64,000 bases of DNA, from the NCBI GenBank assembly GCA_031769625.1, contig JAUIMM010000719.1:1345001-1409000 (forward strand), in the 5' to 3' direction. The notes under the pieces are model-generated. The model did not search any database and was not told the origin of the DNA. It saw only the letters and a list, made by a program, of their open reading frames with translations. Position 1 is the first letter of the stretch. Each line of letters starts with the position of its first letter. The stretch comes from Taudactylus pleione. Taxonomy: Eukaryota; Chordata; Amphibia; Anura; Myobatrachidae. The position numbers were made by a program, and so were the translations under genes. Shown here piece after piece: positions 1 through 12,030 of this stretch.

Positions 1-3000
1 TGCCTGTGTTTCCATGTTCTGTGACTTTATTACATTGGCTGAGTTTCCATGTTCTGTGACTGTATTACAATGGCTGAGTTTCCATGTTCTGTGACTGTAC
101 TACATTGGCTGAGATTCCATGTTCTGTGACTGTATTACAGGGGCTGAGTTTCCATGTTCTGTGACTGTATTACATTGGCTGAGTTTCCATGTTCTGTGAC
201 TGTATTACATTGGCTGTGTTTCCATGTTCTGTGACTTTATTACATTGGCTGAGTTTCCAGGTTCTGTGACTGTATTACAGGGGCTGAGTTTCCATGTTCT
301 GTGACTGTATTACATTGGCTGAGTTTCCTCTGTTCTGTGACTGTATTACATTGGCTGAGTTTCCTCTGTTCTGTGACTGTATTACATTGGCTGAGTTTCC
401 TCTGTTCTGTGACTGTATTACATTGGTTGAGTTTCCTCTGTTCTGTGACTGTATTACATTGGTTGAGTTTCCATGTTCTGTGACTGTATTACATTGGCTG
501 AGTTTCCTCTGTTCTGTGACTGTATTACATTGGCTGAGTTTCCATGTTCTGTGACTGTATTACATTGGCTAAGTTTCCATGTTCTGTGACTGTATTACAT
601 TGGCTGAGTTTCCTTGTTCTGTGACTGTATTACATTGGCTGAGTTTCCATGTTCTGTGACTGTATTACATTGGCTAAGTTTCCATGTTCTGTGACTGTAT
701 TACATGGGCTGAGTTTCCTTGTTCTGTGACTGTATTACATTGGCTGAGTTTCGATGTTCTGTGACTGTATTACATTGGCTGAGTTTCCTCTGTTCTGTGA
801 CTGTATTACATTGGCTGAGTTTCCATGTTCTGTGACTGTATTACATTGGCTGTGTTTCCATGTTCTGTGACTTTATTACATTGGCTGAGTTTCCATGTTC
901 TGTGACTGTATTACAGGAGCTGAGTTTCCATGTTCTGTGACTGTATTACATTGGCTGAGTTTCCATGTTCTGTGACTGTATTACATTGGCTGTGTTTCCA
1001 TGTTCTGTGACTTTATTACATTGGCTGAGTTTCCATGTTCTGTGACTGTACTACATTGGCTGAGATTCCATGTTCTGTGACTGTATTACATTGGCTGAGT
1101 TTCCATGTTCTGTGACTTTATTACATTGGCAGACTTTCCATGTTCTGTGACTGTTTTACATTGGCTGAGTTTCCATGTTCTGTGACTGTATTACATTGGC
1201 TGTGTTTCCATGTTCTGTGACTTTATTACATTGGTTGAGTTTCCATGTTCTGTGACTGTATTACAGGGGCTGAGTTTCCATGTTCTGTGACTGTATTACA
1301 TCGGTTGAGTTAACATGTTCTGTGACTGTATTACATTGGCTGATTTTCCTCTGTTCTGTGACTGTATTACATTGGCTGAGTTTCCTCTGGTCTGTGACTG
1401 TATTACATTGGCTGAGTTTCCATGTTCTGTGACTGTATTACATTGGCTGAGTTTCCTCTATTCTGTGTCTGTATTACATTGGCTGAGTTTCCTCTGTTCT
1501 GTGACTGTATTACATTGGCTGAGTTTCCATGTTCTGTGACTGTATTACTTTGGCTGAGTTTCCTCTGTTCTGTGACTGTATTACATTGGCTGAGTTTCCT
1601 CTATTCGGTGACTGTATTACATTGGCTGATTTTCCTCTGTTCTGTGACTGTATTACATTGGCTGAGTTTCCATGTTCTGTGACTGTATTACACTGGCTGA
1701 GTCTCCATGTTCTGTGACTGTATTACATTGGCTGAGTTTCCATGTTCTGTGACTGTATTACATTGGCTGAGTTTCCATATTCTGTGACTGTATTACATTG
1801 GTTGATTTTCCATGTTCTGTGACTGTATTACATTGGCTAAGTCTCCATGTTCTGTGACTGTATTACATTGGCTGAGTTTCCATGTTCTGTGACTGTATTA
1901 CATTGGCTGAGTTTCCTTGTTCTGTGACTGTATTACATTGGTTGAGTTTCCATATTCTGTGACTGTATTACATTGGCTGAGTCTCCATGTTCTGTGACAA
2001 TTACATTGGCTGAGTTTCCATGTTCTGTGACTGTATTACATTGGCTGAGTTTCCATATTCTGTGACTTTCTTACATTGGTTGAATTTCGATGTTCTGTGA
2101 CTGTATTACATTGGCTGAGTCTCCATTTTCTGTGACTGTATTACATTGGCTGAGTTTCCATATTCTGTGACTGTATTACATTGGCTGAGTTTCCTCTGTT
2201 CTGTGACTTTATTACATTGGTTGAGTTTGCATGTTCTGTGACTGTATTACATTGGCTGAGTCTCCATTTTCTGTGACTGTATTACATTGGCTGAGTTTCT
2301 ATGTTCTGTGACTGTATTACATTGGCTGATTTTCCATGTTCTGTGACTGTATTACATTGGCTGAGTTTCCATGTTCTGTGACTGTATTACATTGGCTGTG
2401 TTTCCATGTTCTGTGACTTTATTACATTGGCTGAGTTTCCATGTTCTGTGACTGTATTACAGGGGCTGAGTTTCCATGTTCTGTGACTGTATTACATTGG
2501 TTGAGTTAACATGTTCTGTGACTGTATTACATTGGCTGAGTTTCCTCTATTCTGTGACTGTATTACATTGGCTGATTTTCCTCTGTTCTGTGACTGTATT
2601 ACATTGGCTGAGTTTCCATGTCTGTGACTGTATTACATTGGCTGAGTCTCCATGTTCTGTGACTGTATTACATTGGCTGAGTTTCCATGTTCTGTGACTG
2701 TATTACATTGGCTGAGTTTCCATATTCTGTGACTGTATTACATTGGTTGAGTTTCCATGTTCTGTGACTGTATTACATTGGCTGAGTCTCCATGTTCTGT
2801 GACTGTATTACATTGGCTGAGTTTCCATGTTCTGTGACTGTATCACATTGGCTGAGTTTCCTTGTTCTGTGACTGTATTACATTGGTTGAGTTTCCATAT
2901 TCTGTGACTGTATTACATTGGCTGAGTCTCCATGTTCTGTGACTATTACATTGGCTGAGTTTCCATGTTCTGTGACTGTATTACATTGGCTGAGTTTCCA

Positions 3001-6000
3001 TATTCTGTGACTTTCTTACATTGGTTGAATTTCGATGTTCTGTGACTGTATTGCATTGGCTGAGTCTCCATTTTCTGTGACTGTATTACATTGGCTGAGT
3101 TTCCATATTCTGTGACTGTATTACATTGGCTGAGTTTCCTCTGTTCTGTGACTTTATTACATTGGTTGAGTTTCCATGTTCTGTGACTGTATTACATTGG
3201 CTGAGTTTCCATGTTCTGTGACTGTATTACATTGGCTGATTTTCCATGTTCTGTGACTGTATTACATTGGCTGAGTTTCCATGTTCTGTGACTGTATTAC
3301 ATTGGCTGTGTTTCCATGTTCTGTGACTTTATTACATTGGCTGAGTTTCCATGTTCTGTGACTGTATTACAGGGGCTGAGTTTCCATGTTCTGTGACTGT
3401 ATTACATTGGTTGAGTTAACATGGTCTGTGACTTTATTACATTGGCTGAGTTTCCTCTGTTCTGTGACTGTTTTACATTGGCTGAGTTTCCTCTGTTCTG
3501 TGACTGTATTACATTGGCTGTGTTTCCTCTATTCTGTGACTGTATTACATTGGCTGAGTTTCCTCTGTTCTGTGACTGTATTACATTGGCTGAGTTTCCA
3601 TGTTCTGTGACTGTATTACATTGGCTGAGTCTCCATGTTCTGTGACTGTATTACATTGGCTGAGTCTCCATGTTCTGTGACTGTATTACATTGGCTGAGT
3701 TTCCTCTGTTCTGTGACTGTATGACATTGGTTGAGTTTCCATGTTCTGTGACTGTATTGCATTGGTTGAGTCTCCAAGTTCTGTGACTGTATTACATTGG
3801 CTGAGTTTCCATGTTCTGTGACTGTATTACATTGGCTGAGTTTCCATGTTCTGTGACTTTATTACATTGGCTGATTTTCCATGTTCTGTGACTGTATTAC
3901 ATTGGTTGAGTTTCCATGTTCTATGACTGTATTACATTGGCTGAGTTTCCATGTTCTGTGACTGTATTACATTGGCGGAGTTTCCATGTTCTGTGACTTT
4001 ATTATATTGGCTGAGCTTCCATGTTCTGTGACTTTATTACATTGGCTGATTTTCCATGTTCTGTAACTGTATTACATTGGCAGAGTTTCCCTGTTCTGTG
4101 ACTTTATTACATTGGCTGAGTTTCCACGTTTTTTGACTTTATTACATTGGCCGAGTTTTGTTCTGTGACTGTATTACATTGGCTGATTTTCCTCTGTTCC
4201 GTGACTGTATTACATTGGCTGAGTTTCCATGTTCTGTGACTGTATTACATTGGCTGAGTCTCCATGTTCTGTGACTGTATTACATTGGCTGAGTTTCCAT
4301 GTTCTGTGACTGTATTACATTGGCTGAGTTTCCATATTCTGTGACTGTATTACATTGGTTGATTTTCCATGTTCTGTGACTGTATTACATTGGCTAAGTC
4401 TCCATGTTCTGTGACTGTATTACATTGGCTGAGTTTCCATGTTCTGTGACTGTATTACATTGGCTGAGTTTCCTTGTTCTGTGACTGTATTACATTGGTT
4501 GAGTTTCCATATTCTGTGACTGTATTACATTGGCTGAGTCTCCATGTTCTGTGACTATTACATTGGCTGAGTTTCCATGTTCTGTGACTGTATTACATTG
4601 GCTGAGTTTCCATATTCTGTGACTTTCTTACATTGATTGAATTTCGATGTTCTGTGACTGTATTACAATGGCTGAGTCTCCATTTTCTGTGACTGTATTA
4701 CATTGGCTGAGTTTCCATATTCTGTGACTGTATTACATTGGCTGAGTTTCCTCTGTTCTGTGACTTTATTACATTGGTTGAGTTTCCATGTTCTGTGACT
4801 GTATTACATTGGCTGAGTCTCCATTTTCTGTGACTGTATTACATTGGCTGAGTTTCCATGTTCTGTGACTGTATTACATTGGCTGATTTTCCATGTTCTG
4901 TGACTGTATTACATTGGCTGAGTTTCCATGTTCTGTGACTGTATTACATTGGCTGTGTTTCCATGTTCTGTGACTTTATTACATTGGCTGAGTTTCCATG
5001 TTCTGTGACTGTATTACAGGGGCTGAGTTTCCATGTTCTGTGACTGTATTACATTGGTTGAGTTAACATGTTCTGTGACTGTATTACATTGGCTGAGTTT
5101 CCTCTATTCTGTGACTGTATTACATTGGCTGATTTTCCTCTGTTCTGTGACTGTATTACATTGGCTGAGTTTCCATGTCTGTGACTGTATTACATTGGCT
5201 GAGTCTCCATGTTCTGTGACTGTATTACATTGGCTGAGTTTCCATGTTCTGTGACTTTATTACATTGGCTGAGTTTCCATATTCTGTGACTGTATTACAT
5301 TGGTTGAGTTTCCATGTTCTGTGACTGTATTACATTGGCTGAGTCTCCATGTTCTGTGACTGTATTACATTGGCTGAGTTTCCATGTTCTGTGACTGTAT
5401 TACATTGGCTGAGTTTCCTTGTTCTGTGACTGTATTACATTGGTTGAGTTTCCATATTCTGTGACTGTATTACATTGGCTGAGTCTCCATGTTCTGTGAC
5501 TATTACATTGGCTGAGTTTCCATGTTCTGTGACTGTATTACATTGGCTGAGTTTCCATATTCTGTGACTTTCTTACATTGGTTGAATTTCGATGTTCTGT
5601 GACTGTATTGCATTGGCTGAGTCTCCATTTTCTGTGACTGTATTACATTGGCTGAGTTTCCATATTCTGTGACTGTATTACATTGGCTGAGTTTCCTCTG
5701 TTCTGTGACTTTATTACATTGGTTGAGTTTCCATGTTCTGTGACTGTATTACATTGGCTGAGTCTCCATTTTCTGTGACTGTATTACATTGGCTGAGTTT
5801 CCATGTTCTGTGACTGTATTACATTGTCTGATTTTCCATGTTCTGTGACTGTATTACATTGGCTGAGTTTCCATGTTCTGTGACTGTATTACTTTGGCTG
5901 TGTTTCCATGTTCTGTGACTTTATTACATTGGCTGAGTTTCCATGTTCTGTGACTGTATTACAGGGGCTGAGTTTCCATGTTCTGTGACTGTATTACATT

Positions 6001-6700
6001 GGTTGAGTTAACATGGTCTGTGACTGTATTACATTGGCTGAGTTTCCTCTGTTCTGTGACTGTTTTACATTGGCTGAGTTTCCTCTGTTCTGTGACTGTA
6101 TTACATTGGCTGTGTTTCCTCTATTCTGTGACTGTATTACATTGGCTGAGTTTCCTCTGTTCTGTGACTGTATTACATTGGCTGAGTCTCCATGTTCTGT
6201 GACTGTATTACATTGGCTGAGTTTCCATGTTCTGTGACTGTATTACATTGGCTGAGTTTCCATGTTCTGTGACTTTATTACATTGGCTGATTTTCCATGT
6301 TCTGTGACTGTATTACATTGGTTGAGTTTCCATGTTCTATGACTGTATTACATTGGCTGAGTTTCCATGTTCTGTGACTTTATTATATTGGCTGAGCTTC
6401 CATGTTCTGTGACTTTATTACATTGGCTGATTTTCCATGTTCTGTAACTGTATTACATTGGCCGAGTTTCCCTGTTCTGTGACTTTATTACATTGGCTGA
6501 GTTTCCATGTTCTTTGACTTTATTACATTGGCCGAGTTTTGTTCTGTGACTGTATTACATTGGCTGAGATTCCATGTTCCGTGACTGTATTACATTGGCT
6601 GAGTTTCCATGTTCTGTGACATTATTACATTGGCTGAGTTTCCATGTTCTGTGACATTATTACATTTGCTGAGTTTCCATGTTCTGTGACTTTATTACAG
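1..6700. repeat. 35/36-bp satellite array with higher-order repeats
   Basis: Tandem array of about 190 units that enters from the left edge, so its true start is outside the window. The usual unit is 35 bp and contains TTCCATGTTCTGTGACTG followed by TATTACATTGGCTGAG. A 36-bp variant has CCTCT in place of CCAT. Units carrying ACAGGGGCTGAG followed by GTTAACATG recur at 1310, 2506, 3416, 5063 and 6008. The 2506 and 5063 neighbourhoods are nearly identical over hundreds of bases (offset 2557), and 3416 pairs with 6008 (offset 2592). This shows a duplicated higher-order block of roughly 2.6 kb. Units become more diverged towards the right end near 6700. The open frames here only reflect the repeat and are not genes. 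Confidence 0.97.
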
Positions 6701-6924
6701 TTGCTGACAGCCATGCATCAAAAAACATCCTATTTTTTATTGAATATCACTTCCCTACTCAATAAATTAAATTCTGGTGAATTGTTGGCATGTTCATAGA
6801 GCATTTTAGCATTATTAGTGTAGGATAAGCCAATATGATTTATATCTGTAACTAATAAACACCTATAAATAATCCAAAATACAAGAGGAGATTTAGTTAG
6901 AAACAAAATGGCCGACTAGTGTCT

Positions 6925-7005
6925 ATTTGTCAGAACACACACAGGAAGCCCACGATAACATGGGGAGTATATACAAACTCCACACAGATTGGATGTTGGT
7001 TAGGC
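6925..7005 (-). mobile_element. Short fragment of tRNA-derived SINE
   Basis: The stretch with ACAGGAAGCCCACG, ATGGGGAGTATATACAAACTC and CACACAGAT matches the middle of the better preserved SINE at 10728-11057. Only this piece is recognisable and it is diverged. Confidence 0.55.
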
Positions 7006-7430
7006 AAGGTCCAGTGATGTATGACAGCAATGCTAAAAACTGTTCAAATCCCCTCCACCTTCTCTTTATCATCTCAAAATAGTCCCCTTTTTGGATTACC
7101 TGGATATAGAGTTAAACAAGAATTTGGATCTAATAATAGATCTTTTGTGTTTTATTTGATTCCATTGGACCTCTCCCCAAAATAATTCACATGAGCTGCT
7201 GAAGTCCTCTCTTCAATGATACATTCTGACACAGAGGAATATTAGTAAAATACAATTAGAGGTACAGATAAATCTTTCAGTTGTTGGATATTTGTTGTCC
7301 ATATTATTTTATTTTTCCATCAATTAATTTTTCTCTCCTCTCCTTAGTTGGGCTTTCAGCATCTCTCTCTTCATAATTGTTCCCTATTTATTAATTTATT
7401 TATTTTCCCTATTAAATTATTTACTTTGTG
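7006..7430. other. Intergenic, nothing recognised
   Basis: AT-rich sequence between two SINE fragments. No convincing reading frame, RNA gene or tandem repeat was seen. Confidence 0.5.
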
Positions 7431-7695
7431 CCAATATATACAGTAACACCATACAGGCAATATTCCATCACTCACATCAGTCAGTGCACCAATATAGTTT
7501 ACAATCAATATACTCTACAACAGGAACACACATACAGTACCATGGGGTTCATTTCATAAGATGCATCTTCTTAACCTAGCAGAAACTCAATGCAAACACG
7601 GACAGAATAAACAAACTTTAAATGGATGGGGCCCTGGTTGGAGTTCAACTACTGTGAGACAGCTATACTAACCACTGTGCCACCCAGGTAGAAGA
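7430..7695 (-). mobile_element. Diverged tRNA-derived SINE
   Basis: The end at 7625-7690 (GGCCCTGGTTGGAGTTCAA, then CTGTGAGACAGC, then CTAACCACTGTGCCACCC) is the reverse complement of a tRNA-like head with A- and B-box positions, as in the copy at 10728-11057. The body keeps CAGTCAGTGCACC and TACACTC-like pieces but is heavily mutated. Confidence 0.55.
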
Positions 7696-8270
7696 GCAAC
7701 ATAGCAGGACACCACCCACACCCAGACTGAGATTCATCTGCAGATTCTTCAGCCACATGGTAACTTCATCATAAATGGTGCAGGAGCCCCCGAACTTCTA
7801 CAGTTCCCTTAATGATCTTATAATTTCCATTACTACAAATTAACATGAGTTTAATGTATTATTTTACTGTACTGTAGTTCATTATCATCCACATCATAGA
7901 CACTGATCATGTTCCCTAAGTAGATGCACTTCCAGCCAAACCATTGATGTGCGATCTCATCATCCACAGGCTGTGCCAATATCTCTAGTACTGTACTGTT
8001 ACTGTAGTGGTGACAAAACGGTAGAAACTAAGGGAAAATTGATGAATCCTTGGAGCCAAAAAACCCAAAGCTTGCAGTAACTGTGATCACAGCGCGTGTG
8101 TGTGTAGGGGGAGGGCTTTTGTTCTGATTTACAATATTTGTCATTTTATCTTGTTTCCTGAACCAGCTGCCTCAATGTACGGACATTCCAGACTATGTAA
8201 CATGTATGTACATTACTTCCTCTGCCCTCACAGCTTACTGTCTAACTGATCCTTCCGTCTTATTTCCCAT
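7696..8270. other. Upstream/intronic flank of the coiled-coil exon
   Basis: No gene-like frame. A short GTGTGTGT run lies near 8095-8106. A pyrimidine-rich tract (CCTTCCGTCTTATTTCCCAT) at 8251-8270 leads into the AG at 8273-8274 and resembles a 3' splice site. Confidence 0.45.
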
Positions 8271-8275
8271 TCAGC
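8271..8275 (+). promoter_or_regulatory. Putative 3' splice acceptor of coiled-coil exon
   Basis: TCAG follows a tract dominated by C and T (8251-8270). The downstream frame is open from 8275. Only a local match; no upstream exon was identified in the window. Confidence 0.4.
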
Positions 8276-8294
8276 CATAAAAGGTGACAGACAG

Positions 8295-9419
8295 ATGCCA
8301 GCTGCATCCAATGGACAAAGTGATCCTCAACCTCTTCCTAAATCTGATCAGTTACTTCCATCTAAATCAGGACAACACACATTTCCAGGCTCCTCTGGTA
8401 ATATTCCAAATGATTGTACTGATCTTACAATGTCCAGTACAGCGAGCGGTGACAGAGATTATATGACAGGTGGACATGAGACTTCCTCTCCGAATGATAC
8501 AGATGATTCAGAGCCAAAAGCCAAAAAACCATCACTGGAAACTGGAATAAACACACCGTTTATGTCTGCAGAAGACATCCGTATGGTGCATGGTCTGTTA
8601 CATGAGCTAAGTAGTAGAATCTCAGCAGTTTCTCAGACAGTTAGAACAATTATCACCAATTGGCCACAGTTTGTACACATGATGCACAATTACCCAAATG
8701 AAATACAGGACATGGGAGACATATTACTAGCACAAGAGGAGACTATGAAGCACCAACAATGTACAATTAATACTTTAGTAAAGGAGGCATGGGGAAAAGA
8801 TGACTTCATGGAAACTCGAGAAAAGATAATCAATGAGGATAAATACATCATAGATAAAAAAACACAAGAAGTGGAGAAAACAATACAGCAAAATGTCAAA
8901 ATGTATGATCAGGATAAGACTACACATGATAAGGGAAATAGAATACAGGAACAGGAACACGCAGGGAAAGAGCTGGAAATGAAATTACAGGAACAGGAAC
9001 ATGATACACGCCTACTACAGAGGAGAATTCCAGAGAGAAGACAGAAAATGCAAGACACACGCTGTGCAATAGAGGAGCCAGAGGGGAAACTACAGGAACA
9101 TAACAGGACAATGCAGGAGCCGGATCACAGAAATACAATGCAGGAACAGAACAGGACAGTGCAGGAACAGGAACATAGAAATACAATGCAAGAACAGATA
9201 AAGATAACAGCTGAAAAGGACACTGTTATACAGCAGCTAAAGAAGACAATTCAGGAGATGGGGAGCCAGATACAGGAGCAGCAGAAGAAAATCAGAGCAC
9301 AGGAAAGTGAGAAAAACAAGTACATTGTTATAATAAAGAATCAAGAGAAACAAATAGCAGACTGTGAAGCATTAACACATTTTATTTTAACTACAGCAGA
9401 AGTAAAGGGGAGTAAATAA
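8295..9419 (+). CDS. Coiled-coil protein, probable 3'-terminal exon (unidentified family)
   Basis: Open frame of 374 codons ending in TAA; no family recognised. Residues 1-85 are polar and probably disordered, rich in Ser, Pro, Gln and Asp, with a small basic patch KAKK at 75-78. Residues 90-165 look helical and hydrophobic (HGLLHELSSRISAVSQTVR). Residues 175-360 are a long charged coiled coil with degenerate QEQEH, MQEQ and IQEQ repeats between about 208 and 330. No signal peptide or membrane segment is visible. The frame stays open upstream of the ATG to 8275, directly after a pyrimidine tract plus AG. The simplest reading is therefore a last coding exon of a spliced gene, with the ATG at 8295 possibly internal. 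It is the longest single-frame ORF in the window and has no frame breaks. It could also be a retrocopy or a repeat-borne ORF. Confidence 0.55.
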   Translation: MPAASNGQSDPQPLPKSDQLLPSKSGQHTFPGSSGNIPNDCTDLTMSSTASGDRDYMTGGHETSSPNDTDDSEPKAKKPSLETGINTPFMSAEDIRMVHGLLHELSSRISAVSQTVRTIITNWPQFVHMMHNYPNEIQDMGDILLAQEETMKHQQCTINTLVKEAWGKDDFMETREKIINEDKYIIDKKTQEVEKTIQQNVKMYDQDKTTHDKGNRIQEQEHAGKELEMKLQEQEHDTRLLQRRIPERRQKMQDTRCAIEEPEGKLQEHNRTMQEPDHRNTMQEQNRTVQEQEHRNTMQEQIKITAEKDTVIQQLKKTIQEMGSQIQEQQKKIRAQESEKNKYIVIIKNQEKQIADCEALTHFILTTAEVKGSK

Positions 9420-10325
9420 TGACCTGTAAGCTGGGGCAGAGGTGCCCTGTGGTGGGGAGTGAGCACCTCTCCTAGGTCGCAGAATGTGGTGACTCCTCCT
9501 CCTGCCGAGACCGTTACCTCCTTACAATGGTTGTGCAGAGATGGATCTGACATATATACGAGGACAAAGCAGATTTATACTGGGAGCTGCCTCTGATCCG
9601 GGTATAACTTTTCCCTCTCTCCTCCCTAACTCCCTGCATTCACAGCGGGATCTCCACCACAGGACACACAGTGACCTCGGCCTACTCGCAAATCGGTCGC
9701 CTCCTCCTGTAGTGATCAGAAAAGCCCTAAATGTAATTACTATAAAAAGTTGGTCAAACTCAAGCATCGCATCTTCCCACATGGTAATTATTCATATTCT
9801 CTCTTCTGTTTCCCTCTGTGCTCCAAATATCACACAGGAACCAAACACAATCTGAGCTTGGATTTGAGCATTTCACTCCATAGCATATTCCTTTCATCTG
9901 CCAATTTAATTTTTCAAATGACCAGTAATTTACAGTTACAGGTTTGCTAAGTGATTGGATCAGCCATTGTTAGTGATTTATATATGTATGAAGATTGTCC
10001 TGTGTAGCCATATGGTCCTATGTACATCATATGTGCAGGTACAATGTATGTAATTCTACCTTAATATTGCCATTAAGGTCATTCCTAATAAATCTGACCA
10101 TGGTGGAAATGCCATTCTCTGGAGCCTTGGATGTATTTGTCTGCTACTGCGCCAGTCAGCATAGGGAAATACATGGATCTCTGTGTCATTATGGCGGTGT
10201 CTGCAAGGATCAATAGGGATCACATCCTCTGATAGGTAGAGCTGGAAATCGCGGCGGTCTTCCTGAGAGTGGCCCAGGGGCATGAATGAGCCTTATTTTA
10301 TTTCTAGATGCAGAAATGTCATTTT
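9420..10325. other. 3' flank of the coiled-coil ORF, nothing recognised
   Basis: Possible 3' UTR and flank. Small open frames exist on both strands but show no recognisable domain, and none exceeds about 104 codons. Confidence 0.4.
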
Positions 10326-10329
10326 GTCT

Positions 10330-10680
10330 TGGGAAATTAGATATGTGCGTGGACAACCATGTTTTGCATTTTAGTTTTCTTTAAAAAAAATTGACAAAAA
10401 CAGGTAAAATAATGTAAATTGAGCCTACAATATTATTAGCATGTATTTCTAGTTATTTCCAGTTAATGTTGACCACCTCACAGCTCACAATATTGTTTTC
10501 AACCATATTTGCCAAAGGTTGTAGCGAGCTGATTGGCTAAACTAAGCAACAGAGCAGCGGCACAAACACATGGCAGTGTAATAGAATATAGCACATCTAT
10601 GAAACATAGTGGCACAGCAGTGCCAGACTAGATGGCAGTTAAATATAAATTATATGATGCTATGGAATGTTTTCAGGAAC
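10330..10680 (-). mobile_element. Relic related to the hAT 3' region at 14262-14650
   Basis: It contains TTTCCAGTTAATGTTGACC, ACCTCACAGCTCACAATATTG, GGCACAAACACATGGCAG and GCCAGACTAGATGGCAGTT. These parallel the sequence at 14480-14650 and, in part, 14035-14170. Non-coding. Confidence 0.55.
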
Positions 10681-10727
10681 TATTATCTTAAGCAATTCAA
10701 AACATTTATTATTTATTTATTTTATTT

Positions 10728-11057
10728 ATTTATTACCAGTTATTTATATAGCGCACACATATTCCGCAGCGCTTTACAGAGAATATTTGGCCATTCACAT
10801 GTCCCTGCCCCAGTGGAGCTTACACTCTATATTCCCTATCACATGTACACACACATACACACTAGGGTCAATTTTGTGTGGAGCCAATTAACCTGCCAGT
10901 ATGTTTTTGGAGTGTGGGAGGAAACCAGAGTAACCGGAGGAAACCCACGCAAGGGAGAATATACAAACTCCACACAGTTAGGGCAATAGTGGGAATCGAA
11001 CCCATGACCTCAGTGCTGTGAGGCAGTAACGCTAACCATTACACCGTCTGTGCTGCC
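10728..11057 (-). mobile_element. tRNA-derived SINE
   Basis: Read on the minus strand, the head has an A-box-like TGGTTAGCGTTACTG and a B box GGGTTCGATTCCCA. A body follows with TTTCCTCC, CACACTCCAAAAACATAC and TTAATTGGCTCC, then a tail with GTAAGCTCCACTGGGGCAG and AAGCGCTGCGGAATATGTG ending in TATATAAATAA. This is the typical layout of vertebrate tRNA-headed SINEs whose tail is shared with a LINE. The repeat begins near the TATTTATT run at 10705-10735. Confidence 0.85.
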
Positions 11058-11196
11058 CTATATATAATAAGAATACTGACATGGAGACAGTAAGTGGTAA
11101 TTAAACTGTTCAGCCTTTTTATTGAATAATAAATAAATCAGATACTTCAACTATGGTGGCAACCAAAAGAAACAGCAGCTGTCAGAGGCCAATGAT

Positions 11197-12030
11197 TATT
11201 ATTATTATTAGTTTATATAGCGCACACATATTCCGCAGCGCTTTACAGAGAGAATATCTTACCATTCACATCAGTCCCTACAATGTGGAGCTTACACTCT
11301 ATGGCCCTCATTCAGACCCACTCGCGAGCGGCTGTCCGCTCGCAAGTGGGTCGATGGTCCACACTGCGCATGCGCACAACAGAGGGAGCTCCGTCGTGCG
11401 CATGCACGAGACCCGACGAGCGAAGGACTTTCCTTCGCTCGTAGTGTCTCATCAAAGGGGGCGTGCTGTCGATGGTGACTGACAGCACGCCCCCTTTGGT
11501 GGGCGTGCCAGGGGCGTGCCTGCCAGACGGAGGCGTTCCCAAGGGAACGCCTACCATCTGAAGCCGGCCCCACTGATAGAGCCAAAATCACTCCTGGCCT
11601 TGTGGTTGAGAAACTCAACCGCAGGCTTCTGCTCGCAGTTTCGATGGTCGCAATGGTCAAGACCATCATCCTGCACGCTCGTATATGCTGTGGGTGGTGA
11701 CCCACAGCTATACGAGCGTCCAGGAGGACGCTCCATATTAATGGAGGTGGGCCCTGATTCAGAGCGAGCGCTCTGGTCAGAGCGTCCGGCTCTGAATCAG
11801 GGCCATTATTCCCTATGAAATGCTCACACACATACACACTTTGGTCAATTCTGTGGGGAGCCAGTTAACCTACCAGAATATTTTTGGAGTGTGGGTGGAT
11901 ACCGGAGGAAACCCACACAAGCACAGGGAGAATATACAAACTCCACAGTTTGGGCCGTAGTGGGATACAAACCCATGGACCTCAGTGCTGTGATGCAGTA
12001 ATGCTAACCATTAAACCATCTGTGTAGCTG
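11197..12030 (-). mobile_element. tRNA-derived SINE, split by a MITE
   Basis: Second copy of the SINE at 10728-11057 in the same orientation. Its tail lies at 11205-11301 and its body and head at 11806-12025. The 504-bp MITE at 11302-11805 interrupts it. The head still shows TCAGTGCTGTGATGCAG and GCTAACCATTAAACC. Confidence 0.85.
11302..11805. mobile_element. MITE with terminal repeats, PIF/Harbinger-like
   Basis: The ends match as TGGCCCTCATTCAGA and its near-complement TCTGAATCAGGGCCA. Three-base flanks CTA and TTA would fit a TWA-type target duplication with one change. The interior is GC-rich and made of successive palindromes, for example GGCGTTCCCAAGGGAACGCC and a GGGGGCGTGCTGTC arm pairing with GACAGCACGCCCCC. 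The copy at 60429-60979 shares these internal parts. The 181-codon minus frame overlapping it is a by-product of GC content. Confidence 0.75.

Noticed and set aside
294..6237. Multiple 60-86 codon frames with Cys/Phe/Leu-rich repeated peptides
   Set aside because: They are products of the 35/36-bp satellite and recur wherever 36-bp units cluster; no start context or non-repeat sequence supports a gene.
1..6700. CRISPR-like array
   Set aside because: Units are contiguous with no unique spacers, and the setting is eukaryotic.
11292..11837. 181-codon minus-strand frame
   Set aside because: It coincides with the GC-rich palindromic MITE at 11302-11805 and has no recognisable domain.
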